A stretch of 64,000 nt of DNA, from assembly GCA_963924555.1 (NCBI GenBank), contig OZ004595.1:372001-436000 (forward strand). The letters are read 5' to 3'. The DNA is from Crambe crambe. Taxonomy: Eukaryota > Porifera > Demospongiae > Poecilosclerida > Crambeidae. Shown in pieces: positions 48,401 to 58,591 of the stretch. Position 1 is the stretch's first letter. Every line of letters starts with the position of its first letter. Below the pieces are notes generated by a model. That model searched no databases, was not told the DNA's origin, and saw only the letters and a list, made by a program, of their open reading frames with translations. A program made the position numbers and the translations under genes.

Positions 48401-50277
48401 TATCAAGGCTGTATAATGTTACAATGTTGCTTGCAGGTCATTGACAGCATAGAGTTAGTGGACAGCACCAGTATCATCATCGGCCTAGCAGTGTTTGGCC
48501 AGTGGTGTGGTCTCCTTCGCTTCCTCAGCTACTTTGACAAGTACAACATGCTCCTGATCACGTTACGTCTCTCCATGCCCAGTGTCATTCGCTTTGTCAT
48601 CTGCACTGGCATTCTCTACATTGCTTTTCTTCTCTGTGGCTGGCTGGTCCTTGGACCTTACCATCCCAAGGTATGGAAAAACAAGTGGAAAACCACTAAG
48701 ATTTGCTACAGTACAGTCGTCTGGCTAGGAAACTTTTCATAAGTTAAGCAGGACAACTGTTCTGTATATTGTAGAGGAATGCTTTGAGCATTGCTGAGTC
48801 AGCTATGCCGTAACGACCCTGGATGTTATAAAGATTGGGGGTGGGGCCACTATCTATTTGCAGTTCTAAATCAAATTTTCCACTCTTCAGTTTCGTGACC
48901 CTACTGTTACTTCCGAGTGTCTGTTCTCCCTTGTCAACGGCGATGACATGTTTGCCACCTACAAGGGCATGTCCACTCAGTCCACAGCGGCCTACGTCTT
49001 CTCCAAAATCTATCTCTATATCTTCATCGCTCTGTTCATATATGTGGTCCTCTCTGTATTTATCTCCCTCATCTCAGATACTTATGAGACCTTACATGTA
49101 AGTGAGAGAACCTTCAAATAAGGGACAATGGTCCATGACCGTCAACTACCACATGACCTCCTCTAATGCAATGGGTTTTCCTTCCCCCACATGAAAGCCA
49201 AGGCAACAAATTCTTGTGGCATACTCCTTGGACCAGTATGCCCGTCTTCTTAATCGCCACCATGGACAGTCCCAGCAAATTAATATCTGCCCATGCAGAG
49301 TAGATTGTCCAAAGTCATTTCATCTCTAAACCTCAATACATGTACACCTGTTACTCTCCCTTTGTTACTGGCTGCATAGCTGCTGTATGTTTGGTAACCC
49401 CATATTTGCTGATTTCTAGAGTTTTAATGCTCAATTTTACCCTGTCTCATGACTAATTTGAAACAAAGTTTTTGTGATTCACGTTCCTGTTCTGTTTTGG
49501 TCCCGTAGGAGCACTGGTATGAGAGGTCCAAGGGTCTCCTGATGGACTTTGCCTCGGGGAAGTTAAGTCGGGCTCACTGTCATGGGCCAGGAGAACACCA
49601 TCATGGCCCGGGGCATTCCCATAGTCATACAGATCTCCTCATAGAGGACCCCAAGGAAGAGCAGGACTATGTTTACTTACAAGGCATGTGATACTCATGT
49701 GACCCATAACTGCACATGCATTCATGACTGTTAGCATGATATTCAAAGCTAGTTCGATTTGTGGTTTAACCAGACATTTCTTCTTATTTTGCAGAGGCAT
49801 CTAACAGGTTTACTTTTACGGAGGACACGCCTTTCATCTCCAACCACAACCCTCACCCAAAGAGGTCCACAAGCCCTCACCCGAGGAACTCCACAAGCCC
49901 TCCCCCTCACATCGTGCACAGGGACAGGGAAAGTCTTCATGTTCCCACCACTATCCAGAACAGGACAAAGACAGTGAGTCTATTAGAAAGTGTAGGAGAT
50001 AATCGTAACTTGTAAGAGCAGCATCTTAAATTGATGGGCAAGATAATTACATGCAGTGAAATCTCCAAGTAATGGACACGCTTGGGACCCAGTCTTTTGT
50101 AGAGGTTATCCCCTTTAGATAGGGTTTGTCCTTTCCACTGTATTAATGGCTAGTGTATATCAACTCAACTCTTCTTGTTTTATGTACACAGTGATAGAGA
50201 TTCAGTCTTCAGAGGATGACTCTGGTTTCCAACGTTTCTTCTTTTGTACGACTTTTGTTCATTTACAGTATTTATGA
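45413..50277 (+). CDS. MCOLN: Mucolipin (TRPML) cation channel
   Basis: Thirteen exons are proposed. The first ten are firm: 45413-45590, 46006-46247, 46762-46947, 47185-47350, 47455-47524, 47636-47732, 47788-47890, 47987-48255, 48437-48670 and 48891-49097. Mucolipins are endolysosomal Ca2+/Fe2+-permeable channels. Visible features are the basic cytosolic N-terminus, a Cys-rich cluster near residues 70-80, S1 after RRFPWKLLIQ, the large luminal loop with sequons, S2-S5, and the pore loop with the NGDDMF selectivity filter (residues 531-536). The 3' end is uncertain. Exon 11 either runs to a TGA at 49691 (644 aa) or uses a GC donor at 49683 to join 49795-49973 and 50206-50277 (about 725 aa, Pro/Ser/His-rich tail). 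Several introns carry minisatellites. Confidence 0.9.
45666..45850. repeat. Direct repeat of ~95 bp in a TRPML intron
   Basis: Two imperfect copies containing CAGATTTTCCTATG and AGTGTTTACGAAAGCTTTCC. Confidence 0.8.
46456..46585. repeat. Three-copy tandem repeat of ~50 bp in a TRPML intron
   Basis: Three units containing AATGTAATGGAGTGACACTG at about 46460, 46513 and 46559, two of them followed by GATACTTTCACTACAT. Confidence 0.85.
46995..47170. repeat. Pyrimidine-rich minisatellite in a TRPML intron
   Basis: Repeated TCTCCTCCCACCCTCCCTC units fill the intron before the exon at 47185. It is similar in base composition to the AP3D1 intron array at 17490-17775. Confidence 0.9.
50052..50153. 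mobile_element. MITE-like element, copy C
   Basis: Starts near GCAGTGAAATCTCC, contains AATGGACACGCTTGGGACCC as in copy B, and ends near CCACTGTA, giving weak terminal inverted repeats. Located in the 3' part of the TRPML gene. Confidence 0.45.
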
Positions 50278-50420
50278 CAGTGAGCAAACGTGTGCCATTC
50301 GTTGTTTTTTCTTTTATTCACTTGAAGTGCACCCATCAAAAATTCATCTTATTATTGAATTGAATACATTAATTTTAGCAAAAGATTAATGGTTAGCAAA
50401 AATTAAAATAATAATAATAA

Positions 50421-50486
<66 letters not shown>

Positions 50487-50629
50487 TAAATAATTTCATG
50501 AATCAATTGATAACAATGACTACTGAATTTGTCCACAATATAACACGAAGCTACAAGACAGAAATTAAGACCACATAATCGTTAATTTTTGGTGGTACAT
50601 GTACTTGACTTCCCCTATCATAAGCACCC
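50278..50629. other. Convergent intergenic region with AAT microsatellite
   Basis: AT-rich gap between the convergent TRPML and Z-alpha genes. An (AAT)n microsatellite occupies about 50405-50485. No ORF seen. Confidence 0.7.
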
Positions 50630-51565
50630 TTAAACATTCTTCTCAAAATCATCTTTCTTGTCTACAGACAAGGAACGGATTCCTTCACTTAATCTTGCGA
50701 CATCATGCTGAGGTGGTGGTGATGCGTTATTGAAAGTAGCAGCAAGTTTCATAGCTCCTTTCTTCTTCTTCTTTGCTGACGAGGACAGATTGGGAGGTGG
50801 TGTGTCAAGGTTGTTAACAACTGTATCCAGGACATCCTGCTGAGCTTTGGGACTTTCTTTATCTTCAAATTCTTTGTGTCCTGAATCTCTGTTATGCAAC
50901 TGCATTTTTGGGCTTCCTTTATCTTCTTCATTTACAATTTTAGCTACAGCACCCACATTGGAACCAGATTCTCGACCCACATTGGAACCAACTTCTTGAT
51001 TAGTCTCACGAGCCAGCCTTGATTCTTGTGTGACTAATTCATCATGGCTTATACCTAGGTTGGAACCTGACTCTTGAGTAGCATCTGTGTTGGAACCAAG
51101 TTCTTTGGCAGCAACTACACCAGATTCACCAACATTGGAACCAGACTCTTGAACAGGAGCAATGGGTTGTGTGAGGGTCGTGTGATGCTTAGGAATGGTT
51201 GCACTTTCAGTTTGATTTTTAACGGGAGTAAATTCCACTCCTCCATCTAGGAAATCTCGACGCTTGAATAGGGTCTCTCCAGATGCCACACCCCCTTGAG
51301 CAGATGGTGGTGATACCGGAGGAGAGGATGAAATTCCTGGTACCTCTTGTTGTGCTGAAGATGGGGTAGAAATTTTCCAAAGGGGAGGGTTCTGACCTGG
51401 ATTGGAAATTTCTACATGTACCCCCTTCATTTTGTATAGGACCTGGTTCACAGCCTTCCTGTCCACACCGTGACCAATTTTCCTGGCAATATCCAAGGCT
51501 TTGAGGGGCACCAGAGAAGCTCGGAGAACTTGGAGAATGTTTTCTTGGAGAATGTTTTGCTCCAT
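50630..51565 (-). CDS. Z-alpha domain protein
   Basis: An intronless ORF. The first true ATG (51565) gives 311 aa; the frame stays open upstream but without an ATG. The N-terminus is a Z-alpha winged-helix domain (about residues 3-62). The Z-DNA/Z-RNA contact residues known from ADAR1 are present: Asn in KAVNQVLY, the Tyr of the same motif, and the beta-wing PPLW. The rest is low-complexity: Ser/Pro-rich, then several ESGSNVG-like repeats (about 135-215), then a basic KKKKK patch and an acidic C-end. No deaminase, kinase or dsRBD is seen, so it is neither an ADAR nor a PKZ. It lies head to head with the ADAR gene, 145 bp between starts. Function inferred: Z-form nucleic-acid binding, perhaps modulating ADAR or competing for its ligand. 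Confidence 0.82.
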   Translation of the reverse strand: MEQNILQENILQVLRASLVPLKALDIARKIGHGVDRKAVNQVLYKMKGVHVEISNPGQNPPLWKISTPSSAQQEVPGISSSPPVSPPSAQGGVASGETLFKRRDFLDGGVEFTPVKNQTESATIPKHHTTLTQPIAPVQESGSNVGESGVVAAKELGSNTDATQESGSNLGISHDELVTQESRLARETNQEVGSNVGRESGSNVGAVAKIVNEEDKGSPKMQLHNRDSGHKEFEDKESPKAQQDVLDTVVNNLDTPPPNLSSSAKKKKKGAMKLAATFNNASPPPQHDVARLSEGIRSLSVDKKDDFEKNV

Positions 51566-51710
51566 TTGTGCAGGTACCAGGTGTTTCTTGGGGGGGAGAA
51601 TACGGTAGCCAGATACGCGGTGCAATCCCAGGGAAATTCCCGAGCTGTTGGTCACGTGGCATGACTTAATTCAACTAGCTGTACAAGCAAGAATACAGCA
51701 CTAAGTAACT
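51566..51710. promoter_or_regulatory. Divergent promoter region of the two Z-alpha genes
   Basis: 145 bp between the start codons of the Z-alpha protein and ADAR. The arrangement implies a shared promoter. No TATA box seen; exact elements unknown. Confidence 0.5.
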
Positions 51711-54398
51711 ATGGCTGGAAGAGATGAAAGCTCGAAACTGAAAATTATTTCTACTCTGAAGAGGCTTAGAAGACCCTGTACTACCTTGGATCTGGCAAAA
51801 GGTCTTGGAGTCAAGAGAAATGAAATCAACCCGCTTCTTTATGAACTTCAGAGGCAGGGATTGATCAAAAAGGTGCAAGAGAGCAACCCACCCTTATGGG
51901 ATTTGACTGAATATGGGAATACCTATGGTTCTATTAAGAAGGGTGTTTCAACAGGTCAAAGTTCAATAGGAAAGGGGTGGGGGCGTGGTCTTTTATCATT
52001 GCCCCAGACACCATCAATATCAGCTCAAGAAATCCATCTCCAGACTCGACCGGATTATGCTTTCGGACAGAATTTAGGGAAGACCACCAGCCTCCATGCC
52101 CAATCCCCATTCTCATTCCAAGGCCATTCCAAGTCACCAACAAAACAGAACCAGAATGGGACACAGTTGAGGATCATAAGAGTTCTGGAGGGATCCACCA
52201 AACCCCTGACAGCTCTTGAAGTGGCCAAGTCTCTTGGTTTGACCACAAGGAAGGAGGTCAATCCAGATCTTTATGATCTGCAAAAAAAGGGTGTGGTTTC
52301 CATGGATCAAGCATTGGGCCCTCCAGTGTGGACACTGATACGAAACACAGACAGACGATCACCAGCTACAAACCAGTTCTTGGACTCGGAATGTGACGTG
52401 CAGATGGATTCTGGTGCTCCTCCAGGAGATGAAATTGAGGATATGGACGTCCAATCTGGTCCATCCCTTTACACTTCCTCATCTGTTGATCTCTCACAAA
52501 TCTCTGAAGATGATATGTGTCAAAGATTAATGGCGGTCATGGCAGCAGAACCCGAGCTCCAGAGAACTGAGTTGGAACTTCGTGAGGTTACGGGAAAGAA
52601 ATTCTCACGTTTGGAGATCAAAAGGTTATTGGAACAACTGTTGAAGGAGGGCAGGGTTAAAAAAACATGGGGCATACCTACCAAGTGGAAAATTGCCGAC
52701 TTGGCACCACAAAACCGGCCCCCTATTGGAAGGGGCATTGGTATGCAATTGAATCCTCATGCTTCCCCTTTTACCCCCCTCACAGCCGCTCCCCCTGGAG
52801 GCTCAGCGTCCCAGCCACCTCCTCCAGTGCCACTCCCTCTTAAAGGTGACACCTCCGGATTTTCTGCTTCAGTAGTGAATGACATGAACAGAAATCCAGT
52901 GAGTGCACTCACAGAACACTGCCAAGCAACAAAGACCGAACTGAGTTTCGTGGAGGTGAGAGAGTTTGGACCGCCACACAAGAAACATTTTGTAATCGCA
53001 GCTGTAGTGGGCAATGAGACTTTTGAGGCCGAATCAACCAATAAGAAAGAAGCAAAGAGAATGGCAGCTGATTTGGCATTTCAGACTATCCAGGAGAAAC
53101 AGGTGAGACCGCTCTACCCCACTGCGTCTTCAAGCTCTGGGACGTCATCCGTGAATATCTCAAATATACCACATGCTCCACATACTTTTTGTGATAAAAT
53201 TGCAGAACTTGCACACGGCTTCTATACGCAAGTGCAAAGAACCATAGAATTCCCTCAACCTGGTAGGAAAGTCATAGCTGCTTTCATCATGGAGAATACG
53301 TTGTCAGGGGAAATGAAGGTAGTATCCATGGGAAGTGGGACACGCTGTATCACTGGAGACAAAATGAGTTTGGAAGGGTGTGTTGTTAACGACTCGCATG
53401 CTGAAGTCATTGCCAGACGCTCCTTGATGAGATTTTTTTACAAACACCTCCTGGCCTATCACCAAGGTAATTCTGTTGCTGTGGATACAATATTTGATGC
53501 CAGTGAAGGGGAAAATCTGCTGAAGGTGAAAGAAAAGTTGAAATTTCATCTTTACATTAGTACGGCACCTTGCGGAGACGGTGCACAGTTCTCCAGAGGG
53601 GACGACCAAAATCGGGACCCGCCTGCGGACAACAACCATGCCCCCACCATGCAGAATAAACTACAAGGTGTACTAAGGACCAAAATGGAAGGTGGGGAGG
53701 GAACAATCCCCATATCAGCAGACACCACCCCTCAGACGTGGGACGGTATTCTCCAAGGAGGGAGATTACGAACTATGTCGTGCAGTGATAAAGTTGGACG
53801 TTGGAACGTTCTTGGTCTCCAAGGATCTTTACTGTCTCTCTTTATGCACCCTGTTTACATGTCCTCTCTCACCCTCGGCAGTCTGCATCATCACGGTCAC
53901 CTCTCTAGAGCAGTTTGTTGCAGATTTGGTGATATCAAAGAACACTTACCGACTAGGTTCACTGTGAATCACCCTGTACTCGGTCGTGTGCAAGGTGGAG
54001 ACGAGATGCGAAGACATACTGAGAAGACGAGTAACTTCAGCTTGAATTGGGCCCTCGGAGATGAACATGGTGAACTCGTTGATGGAGGAAATGGCTACCC
54101 AGTTCCTCCCCCTGGAATCCCCAAAGTGCAAGTGCCATCTGTTCCTTCCAGAGTGTCAAAGATAAGTCTCTTTACAGAGTTTCTGAAACTGGCTCAAGTG
54201 TGCAACAGAAGTGAGCTGCTAGTTGGGAAGACTTACAAAGAGATGAAAGAGTTGGCAGTTGCTTTCCAGTGTGCCAAGAAAGCACTGTACACGTACTGTG
54301 AGAAGAGAGGCTATGGAGTGTGGATGAAGAAACCAGTGGAAGAGGAACAGTTTGACAAGTCAGTGGTGGAGAGACTAAGTGCCAAATCCTTGACTTAG
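51711..54398 (+). CDS. ADAR: Double-stranded RNA adenosine deaminase with two Z-alpha domains
   Basis: An intronless ORF of 895 aa. ADAR converts adenosine to inosine in dsRNA. Domain order: Z-alpha 1 (about 8-65; EIN, LLY and PPLW contact residues kept), Z-alpha 2 (about 148-210; EVN, DLY and PPVW kept), a third, degenerate winged helix (about 266-328; contact Asn/Tyr lost, ends TKWKI), a single dsRBD (about 395-465), and the deaminase domain (about 515-890). Zinc ligands and catalytic Glu are visible: H563-A-E565, PCGD with Cys621, and SCSDK with Cys691. The architecture is ADAR1-like but with one dsRBD instead of three and an extra Z-alpha-type domain. Absence of introns contrasts with the neighbouring 10-27-exon genes. 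Probably nuclear and/or cytoplasmic; no signal peptide. Confidence 0.95.
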   Translation: MAGRDESSKLKIISTLKRLRRPCTTLDLAKGLGVKRNEINPLLYELQRQGLIKKVQESNPPLWDLTEYGNTYGSIKKGVSTGQSSIGKGWGRGLLSLPQTPSISAQEIHLQTRPDYAFGQNLGKTTSLHAQSPFSFQGHSKSPTKQNQNGTQLRIIRVLEGSTKPLTALEVAKSLGLTTRKEVNPDLYDLQKKGVVSMDQALGPPVWTLIRNTDRRSPATNQFLDSECDVQMDSGAPPGDEIEDMDVQSGPSLYTSSSVDLSQISEDDMCQRLMAVMAAEPELQRTELELREVTGKKFSRLEIKRLLEQLLKEGRVKKTWGIPTKWKIADLAPQNRPPIGRGIGMQLNPHASPFTPLTAAPPGGSASQPPPPVPLPLKGDTSGFSASVVNDMNRNPVSALTEHCQATKTELSFVEVREFGPPHKKHFVIAAVVGNETFEAESTNKKEAKRMAADLAFQTIQEKQVRPLYPTASSSSGTSSVNISNIPHAPHTFCDKIAELAHGFYTQVQRTIEFPQPGRKVIAAFIMENTLSGEMKVVSMGSGTRCITGDKMSLEGCVVNDSHAEVIARRSLMRFFYKHLLAYHQGNSVAVDTIFDASEGENLLKVKEKLKFHLYISTAPCGDGAQFSRGDDQNRDPPADNNHAPTMQNKLQGVLRTKMEGGEGTIPISADTTPQTWDGILQGGRLRTMSCSDKVGRWNVLGLQGSLLSLFMHPVYMSSLTLGSLHHHGHLSRAVCCRFGDIKEHLPTRFTVNHPVLGRVQGGDEMRRHTEKTSNFSLNWALGDEHGELVDGGNGYPVPPPGIPKVQVPSVPSRVSKISLFTEFLKLAQVCNRSELLVGKTYKEMKELAVAFQCAKKALYTYCEKRGYGVWMKKPVEEEQFDKSVVERLSAKSLT

Positions 54399-54490
54399 AC
54401 TAGTAAATTTTTGTACAACACCTTTATATTTTATGAACAAGAGATCATTTCAGGAAATGATTAACAATGGGGACAATGCATAACAAAATC

Positions 54491-54496
54491 AATAAA
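54491..54496 (+). terminator. AATAAA polyadenylation signal of ADAR
   Basis: AATAAA about 93 bp after the ADAR stop, inside the 145-bp convergent gap with the aldehyde dehydrogenase gene. Confidence 0.6.
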
Positions 54497-54543
54497 AATT
54501 GAGGGAAGTTTTTTGTTTCATCCTTGTTTGACAAGGACCATCT

Positions 54544-54918
54544 TCACTTGTTCATGAAACGATAGAGCCAGCCTGGCAATCCATACATCTGGACAGCAGC
54601 TGCTACCATGGCAACCAGGATGAAGAGGGTGAAGAGCTTCCAAGGAAAGTTACTTCTCTCTCGTGGAGCAAGGAGCATACCGAGTCGTGCTGCTTTTGCC
54701 TTGGTAAAGGGTGGGTAGCGAATTCTAGCAGGGTGGATTTCAGCAAAAAAGTTGAATCAGTCAATTTTCCAATTCCCATTCTTACTTGTTAAGAAATTCC
54801 AGTTTGGTACCAGTTTCCAAGACAGGTTTGTAATGACTGAATGTGTCAAAGCTGAACTTGCCATGATAACAACCAATTCCACTGTGCCCCACTCCACCAA
54901 ATGGAAGTACTCCAGCTA

Positions 54919-54966
<48 letters not shown>

Positions 54967-57633
54967 AACAGAATGTCATCACTAAACTTTTAAAACTCAC
55001 TTCCGCCTTGCATAATGGTGTCATTATGACACATGCCCCCAGCACTTGTCTTTTTATTGACTTCATTGAAAACTGCAGAGCTCTCTGTGAAGACATAAAA
55101 GGCCAGTGGCTTCTCACGAGCATTGACAAAATTGATGCCGTCCTCCACGTCCTCGATGGTTACGAATGGAAGAATTGGTCCAAAGAGTTCTTCCTGGAAG
55201 GAATGTTTTAACATACTTTGATGGCTACTACATAGTAATCATAAATAAAAGGAGAGATTGGTCAATTATGACAATGGGATTACAGAGTCTCCCCTAACCA
55301 TACTTCAAGCAGGGTGCTTAAGTATAAATTATAATGCTATAGACCCAGCCTACTTTCTATGAAGTTTCTTTCTCCAAACAGGGTGGCCCACTCTGTATTT
55401 AACACTGGGATTGCTTACTTGCATGAGTTTGTCATCAGGAGTGACTTCGTCCACTAGAGTAGGAGGGAAGTAACAAGAATCTTCATCAGTATCTCCCCCA
55501 AATACTTTCCTCCCATTTGTTTCGTCCAACAGTTTCACCAATCGTCTTTAGTGAGTGGAAATGTCACATGACACAATCATACACTGAATTATCATGTGAC
55601 TTACTTGAAGTGACGAACATTGATTAGTCTTCCATAATCTTTACATTCTTTGGGGTTCTATAGTACAGAAGGTCAAAGTACATGGAGGTCAAGATAAGAT
55701 CACTGATTTACAGATTAGTAAAAATACTGACTCACCTCTCCGAAAAACTCAATGACAGTCTTTTTACATGCCTCAATGAGCTGTTCCTTCTTGTTCCTTG
55801 GACAGAGAACATAGTCTGGAGCAATGCAAGTCTGTCCTGAGTTGAGACACTTCCCCCACATGATGCGACGGGCAGCCACTTCAATATTTGCATCAGGAGC
55901 AACCAACACTGGACTACACAAACAAGAGAGGAAAAGGTTCACCCAATTCCAGGGTGACCCTCACCTTTTCCTTCCTAATTCCATGGTGACCCTCCCTCAC
56001 ACACACCTTTTCCTTCCCAATTCCAGGGTGACCCTCACCCCCTCACCTTTTCCCTCCTAATTCCATGGTGACCTCCCTCACACACACTTTTTCCCTAGCC
56101 TCCTCAACACTTCCACTCACCTTTTCCCTCTTGGTCACACCTCACACTCACCTTTTCCCTCCCAATTCCAGGGTAACAGGAGTCAAATTCTCAGAGGCAT
56201 GCTTCATCACTACCTTTCCAACATTAGTGCTCCCTGTGAAGAAGATGTAATCATACTTCTCCTCCAACAGGGCACGTGCACAGTCCACCTCACCAGCAAT
56301 AATAGCATAGCATTCCTACATACAGGATAAAGACATGGAACAATCTGGTACATCACTCACTGGATCCAGGTATTTCGAAAGCAGATTCAAGAGCAGGTTT
56401 GACATGGCCACACTTGATTCTGAAGGCTTGACAATACAGCAGTTGCCTGGGGGGGGGGGGGGGGAGACAAGAAATACGTAAGTTGGACATAGATATAATA
56501 TAATCATTCTAGTCCATGTCAGTCCAATCTGCCAGTGATGCTTTGAGCTCTGCATCTTAACTTGGTAATAAAGCAGCCTCAATACGGCCAAGTATTTGGA
56601 CGACTGAAGGAGTGGAATCAAGTCAGGGTAATTCTGAGTACAGGATAATTCTGAATACCCCCTCATAACTTTGAGGTTACATTATCAAACTTCATATGCA
56701 GCTATAACCGATGAAGTATGGTTATGCAGCTCCATGAAACATAGGGGGTATTCAGGAATACCCTATAAATTATCCTTGTGCAGAGAGCTTACCAGCTGCG
56801 ATGGCTCCGACAAGAGGCAACATGGAGAGCTGGAAGGGGTAGTTCCACGGAGCTATCAGGAGCACGACACCATATGGTTCTGGCTGAATGTACACTGAGT
56901 TGAACTTGTTTAACAGGTTCTTCGGCTGGTGCTGTGGGGAGGTCCACTCTGTGATGTTTTCGATAGCTTTGATGATGTCCTTGTTCACTATGTTGACTTC
57001 CATCATTGTTGCTTCACATTCATTCTAAAAAGGGAGGGGGACAGAGAGGGTAAAGAGAGGGGAGGGAGAGGGGGGAGGGGGAGAGAGGGAGGGAAGGGTA
57101 GAGAGAGGGAGGTGAAAGAGAGAGTAGTTCCTCATTCTTCAGCTAATTGATGTTACAGTAAACAGCAATGACCCAAAGACAAACATATGTTATACACTAC
57201 ACTACTGCCAAAAACATGTCAGGCTGACCTTATGAAGGTCATGATAGAGGGCATCTTTGATGGCTTGCTCGTTCTCTTTCACCATCCGCTTCAAATTCTG
57301 CAGCTGTTGGATGCGATACGGGATCTCAAGGGTCTTGTAGCTACGAAAACCATTGCGAACTCTCTCAACAATCTGCAGATCAACATTACTATGACATAAC
57401 ACATTACACATCAGCACATTGTGTATGTATATCTGAACACAACAGTTAGAGCGAGCTAAATCCAGTGAGCCAGAGCATCCAGCTTACTATCTAAATACAG
57501 TTCTTTTCCCTTAAATCAGCCCAGCCATGGCTCCCTCCAGCTAGCTAGCTTCATGCACGAGACAGCTAACTCTCTATCTCACATTGGAAATCTCTGAAAT
57601 TTCAGTTGTCTCTAGCACGGGCTCTGCAGCCAT
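54544..57633 (-). CDS. ALDH3A2: Class-3 fatty aldehyde dehydrogenase with C-terminal membrane anchor
   Basis: Eleven in-phase exons give 512 aa. Exons: 57583-57633, 57229-57372, 56793-57024, 56361-56446, 56152-56315, 55736-55913, 55605-55657, 55419-55545, 55001-55193, 54786-54915 and 54544-54724. It oxidises fatty aldehydes to acids with NAD+. Visible motifs are APWNYPFQL, the nucleotide-fold segment [17 protein letters not shown] with catalytic Glu221, [10 protein letters not shown] with catalytic Cys255 (34 residues apart, as in the family), and EELFGPILP. The C-terminus FLNKIRYPP followed by a hydrophobic anchor (about 485-505) fits the ER/peroxisome form ALDH3A2, though ALDH3B-type is not excluded. 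The exon at 56361-56446 is preceded by a poly-C acceptor tract, and the exon at 56152-56315 is followed by a minisatellite made of its own end. Confidence 0.93.
55950..56178. repeat. Minisatellite derived from an ALDH exon end and its splice donor
   Basis: Three or more imperfect copies of CCTTTTCCCTCCCAATTCCA plus GGGTGACC (about 55962, 56006 and 56046) repeat the last ~20 coding bases and donor of the exon that ends at 56152. Each copy recreates a GTGAG donor-like site on the minus strand. Confidence 0.8.
56449..56464. repeat. Poly-G (minus-strand poly-C) tract at a splice acceptor
   Basis: Sixteen G on the plus strand, read on the minus strand as a C run directly before the acceptor AG of the exon at 56361-56446, so it serves as the pyrimidine tract. 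Confidence 0.85.
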
Positions 57634-57776
57634 CTTTTGAACAGTGTCTTCGATCCACCCACCGGAGTCTCTCTAGCTCAAGCTCTTATGTGTCGATATG
57701 GGGGATTTGTGACTGTAATGGGCATGCGCATATTAATTATTATGTAATAATTATTATGTAATTATAACTTATTATA

Positions 57777-58591
57777 TTAGCTAGAATTTCGGTCAGTTTT
57801 TTCTTTGATTTTCAGTTTGGCACTCCCTCCTGTGGGATCACGTGGATGTTTTCTACCTGTTGACCCACTTCTGCTCTTGTGTTTGTGGTCATGTGATCTG
57901 TGCCTATTCCCACTCCGTGACCGACTCCCCTTGCTCTGCTCAGCTCCATCAGACTGTGTCAAGTTGTCATGCGGTGTAACACTGTGACCGTGACCGGTTA
58001 GCTCCCCACTACTTGTGAAGTCGCTGATGGGGAGAGCGGAGGGAAGTTGGGAAGTAGAGGACTCTGAGGAGGAAGGGGGAGGGGTGTGGTGTTGACTAGA
58101 AGATCCACTGCGTCTTCCGGCTGGAGAGCGACTTCCAAAATCATCAGGAGTGTTCTGAGACCTGGAAAAATAAAAAAGAATTATTACTCTTGCAAAGTAT
58201 TGACTTGCTGTATGTACCTCAAAGATTTGAGGACTTGCAGGACAGCAGCAGGAGCTATATTCAGCTTGAGTAACTCTAATATCTGTGGCAAGAAGATGGA
58301 ATGCTGTGAGCTTTGAAATCTTCAGCATCAGCCTAGTATCCAGATTTGCATTCTGCTACATTTTACTGGATGCAAACATACCACTTTAAAGAGCTCCTTA
58401 TCAATAGGTACTTCACTCAATTTGATCAGTTCAAATAGTTCCTCTGGGGAAAAGGAAACTGAAGATAAATGATGGAGGCAATTTAGTTACTAACCCTCTT
58501 CTGATTTCAATCTGTCGTAAGATCTAGCTTTGTAAGTAAAGGTCTCTTCTGATGTCCCTTCCGCGAATTTTAGCTCCTGCTTCTCGGCCAT
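57777..58591 (-). CDS. MZT2: MOZART2-like gamma-tubulin ring complex protein
   Basis: Four exons (58495-58591, 58382-58443, 58218-58282, 57777-58161) give 202 aa. After a short N-terminus the helical core reads EELFELIKLSEVPID, then FKVILELLKLNIAP and VLQVLKSLR, which matches the MOZART2 (MZT2) core: ELxEL, then F..LL.LLKLN.AP.AV.Q.LK. MOZART2 is a small gamma-tubulin ring complex subunit at centrosomes. The C-terminal ~120 residues are Ser/His/Lys-rich and longer than in the vertebrate protein. The start is 76 bp from the divergent WDR4 start. Confidence 0.75.

Noticed and set aside
51655..51664. Longer starts for the small Z-alpha protein (GTG at 51655, or ATG at 51662 in another frame)
   Set aside because: GTG is not a normal animal start and the 51662 ATG opens a different frame; the ATG at 51565 begins right before the Z-alpha domain.
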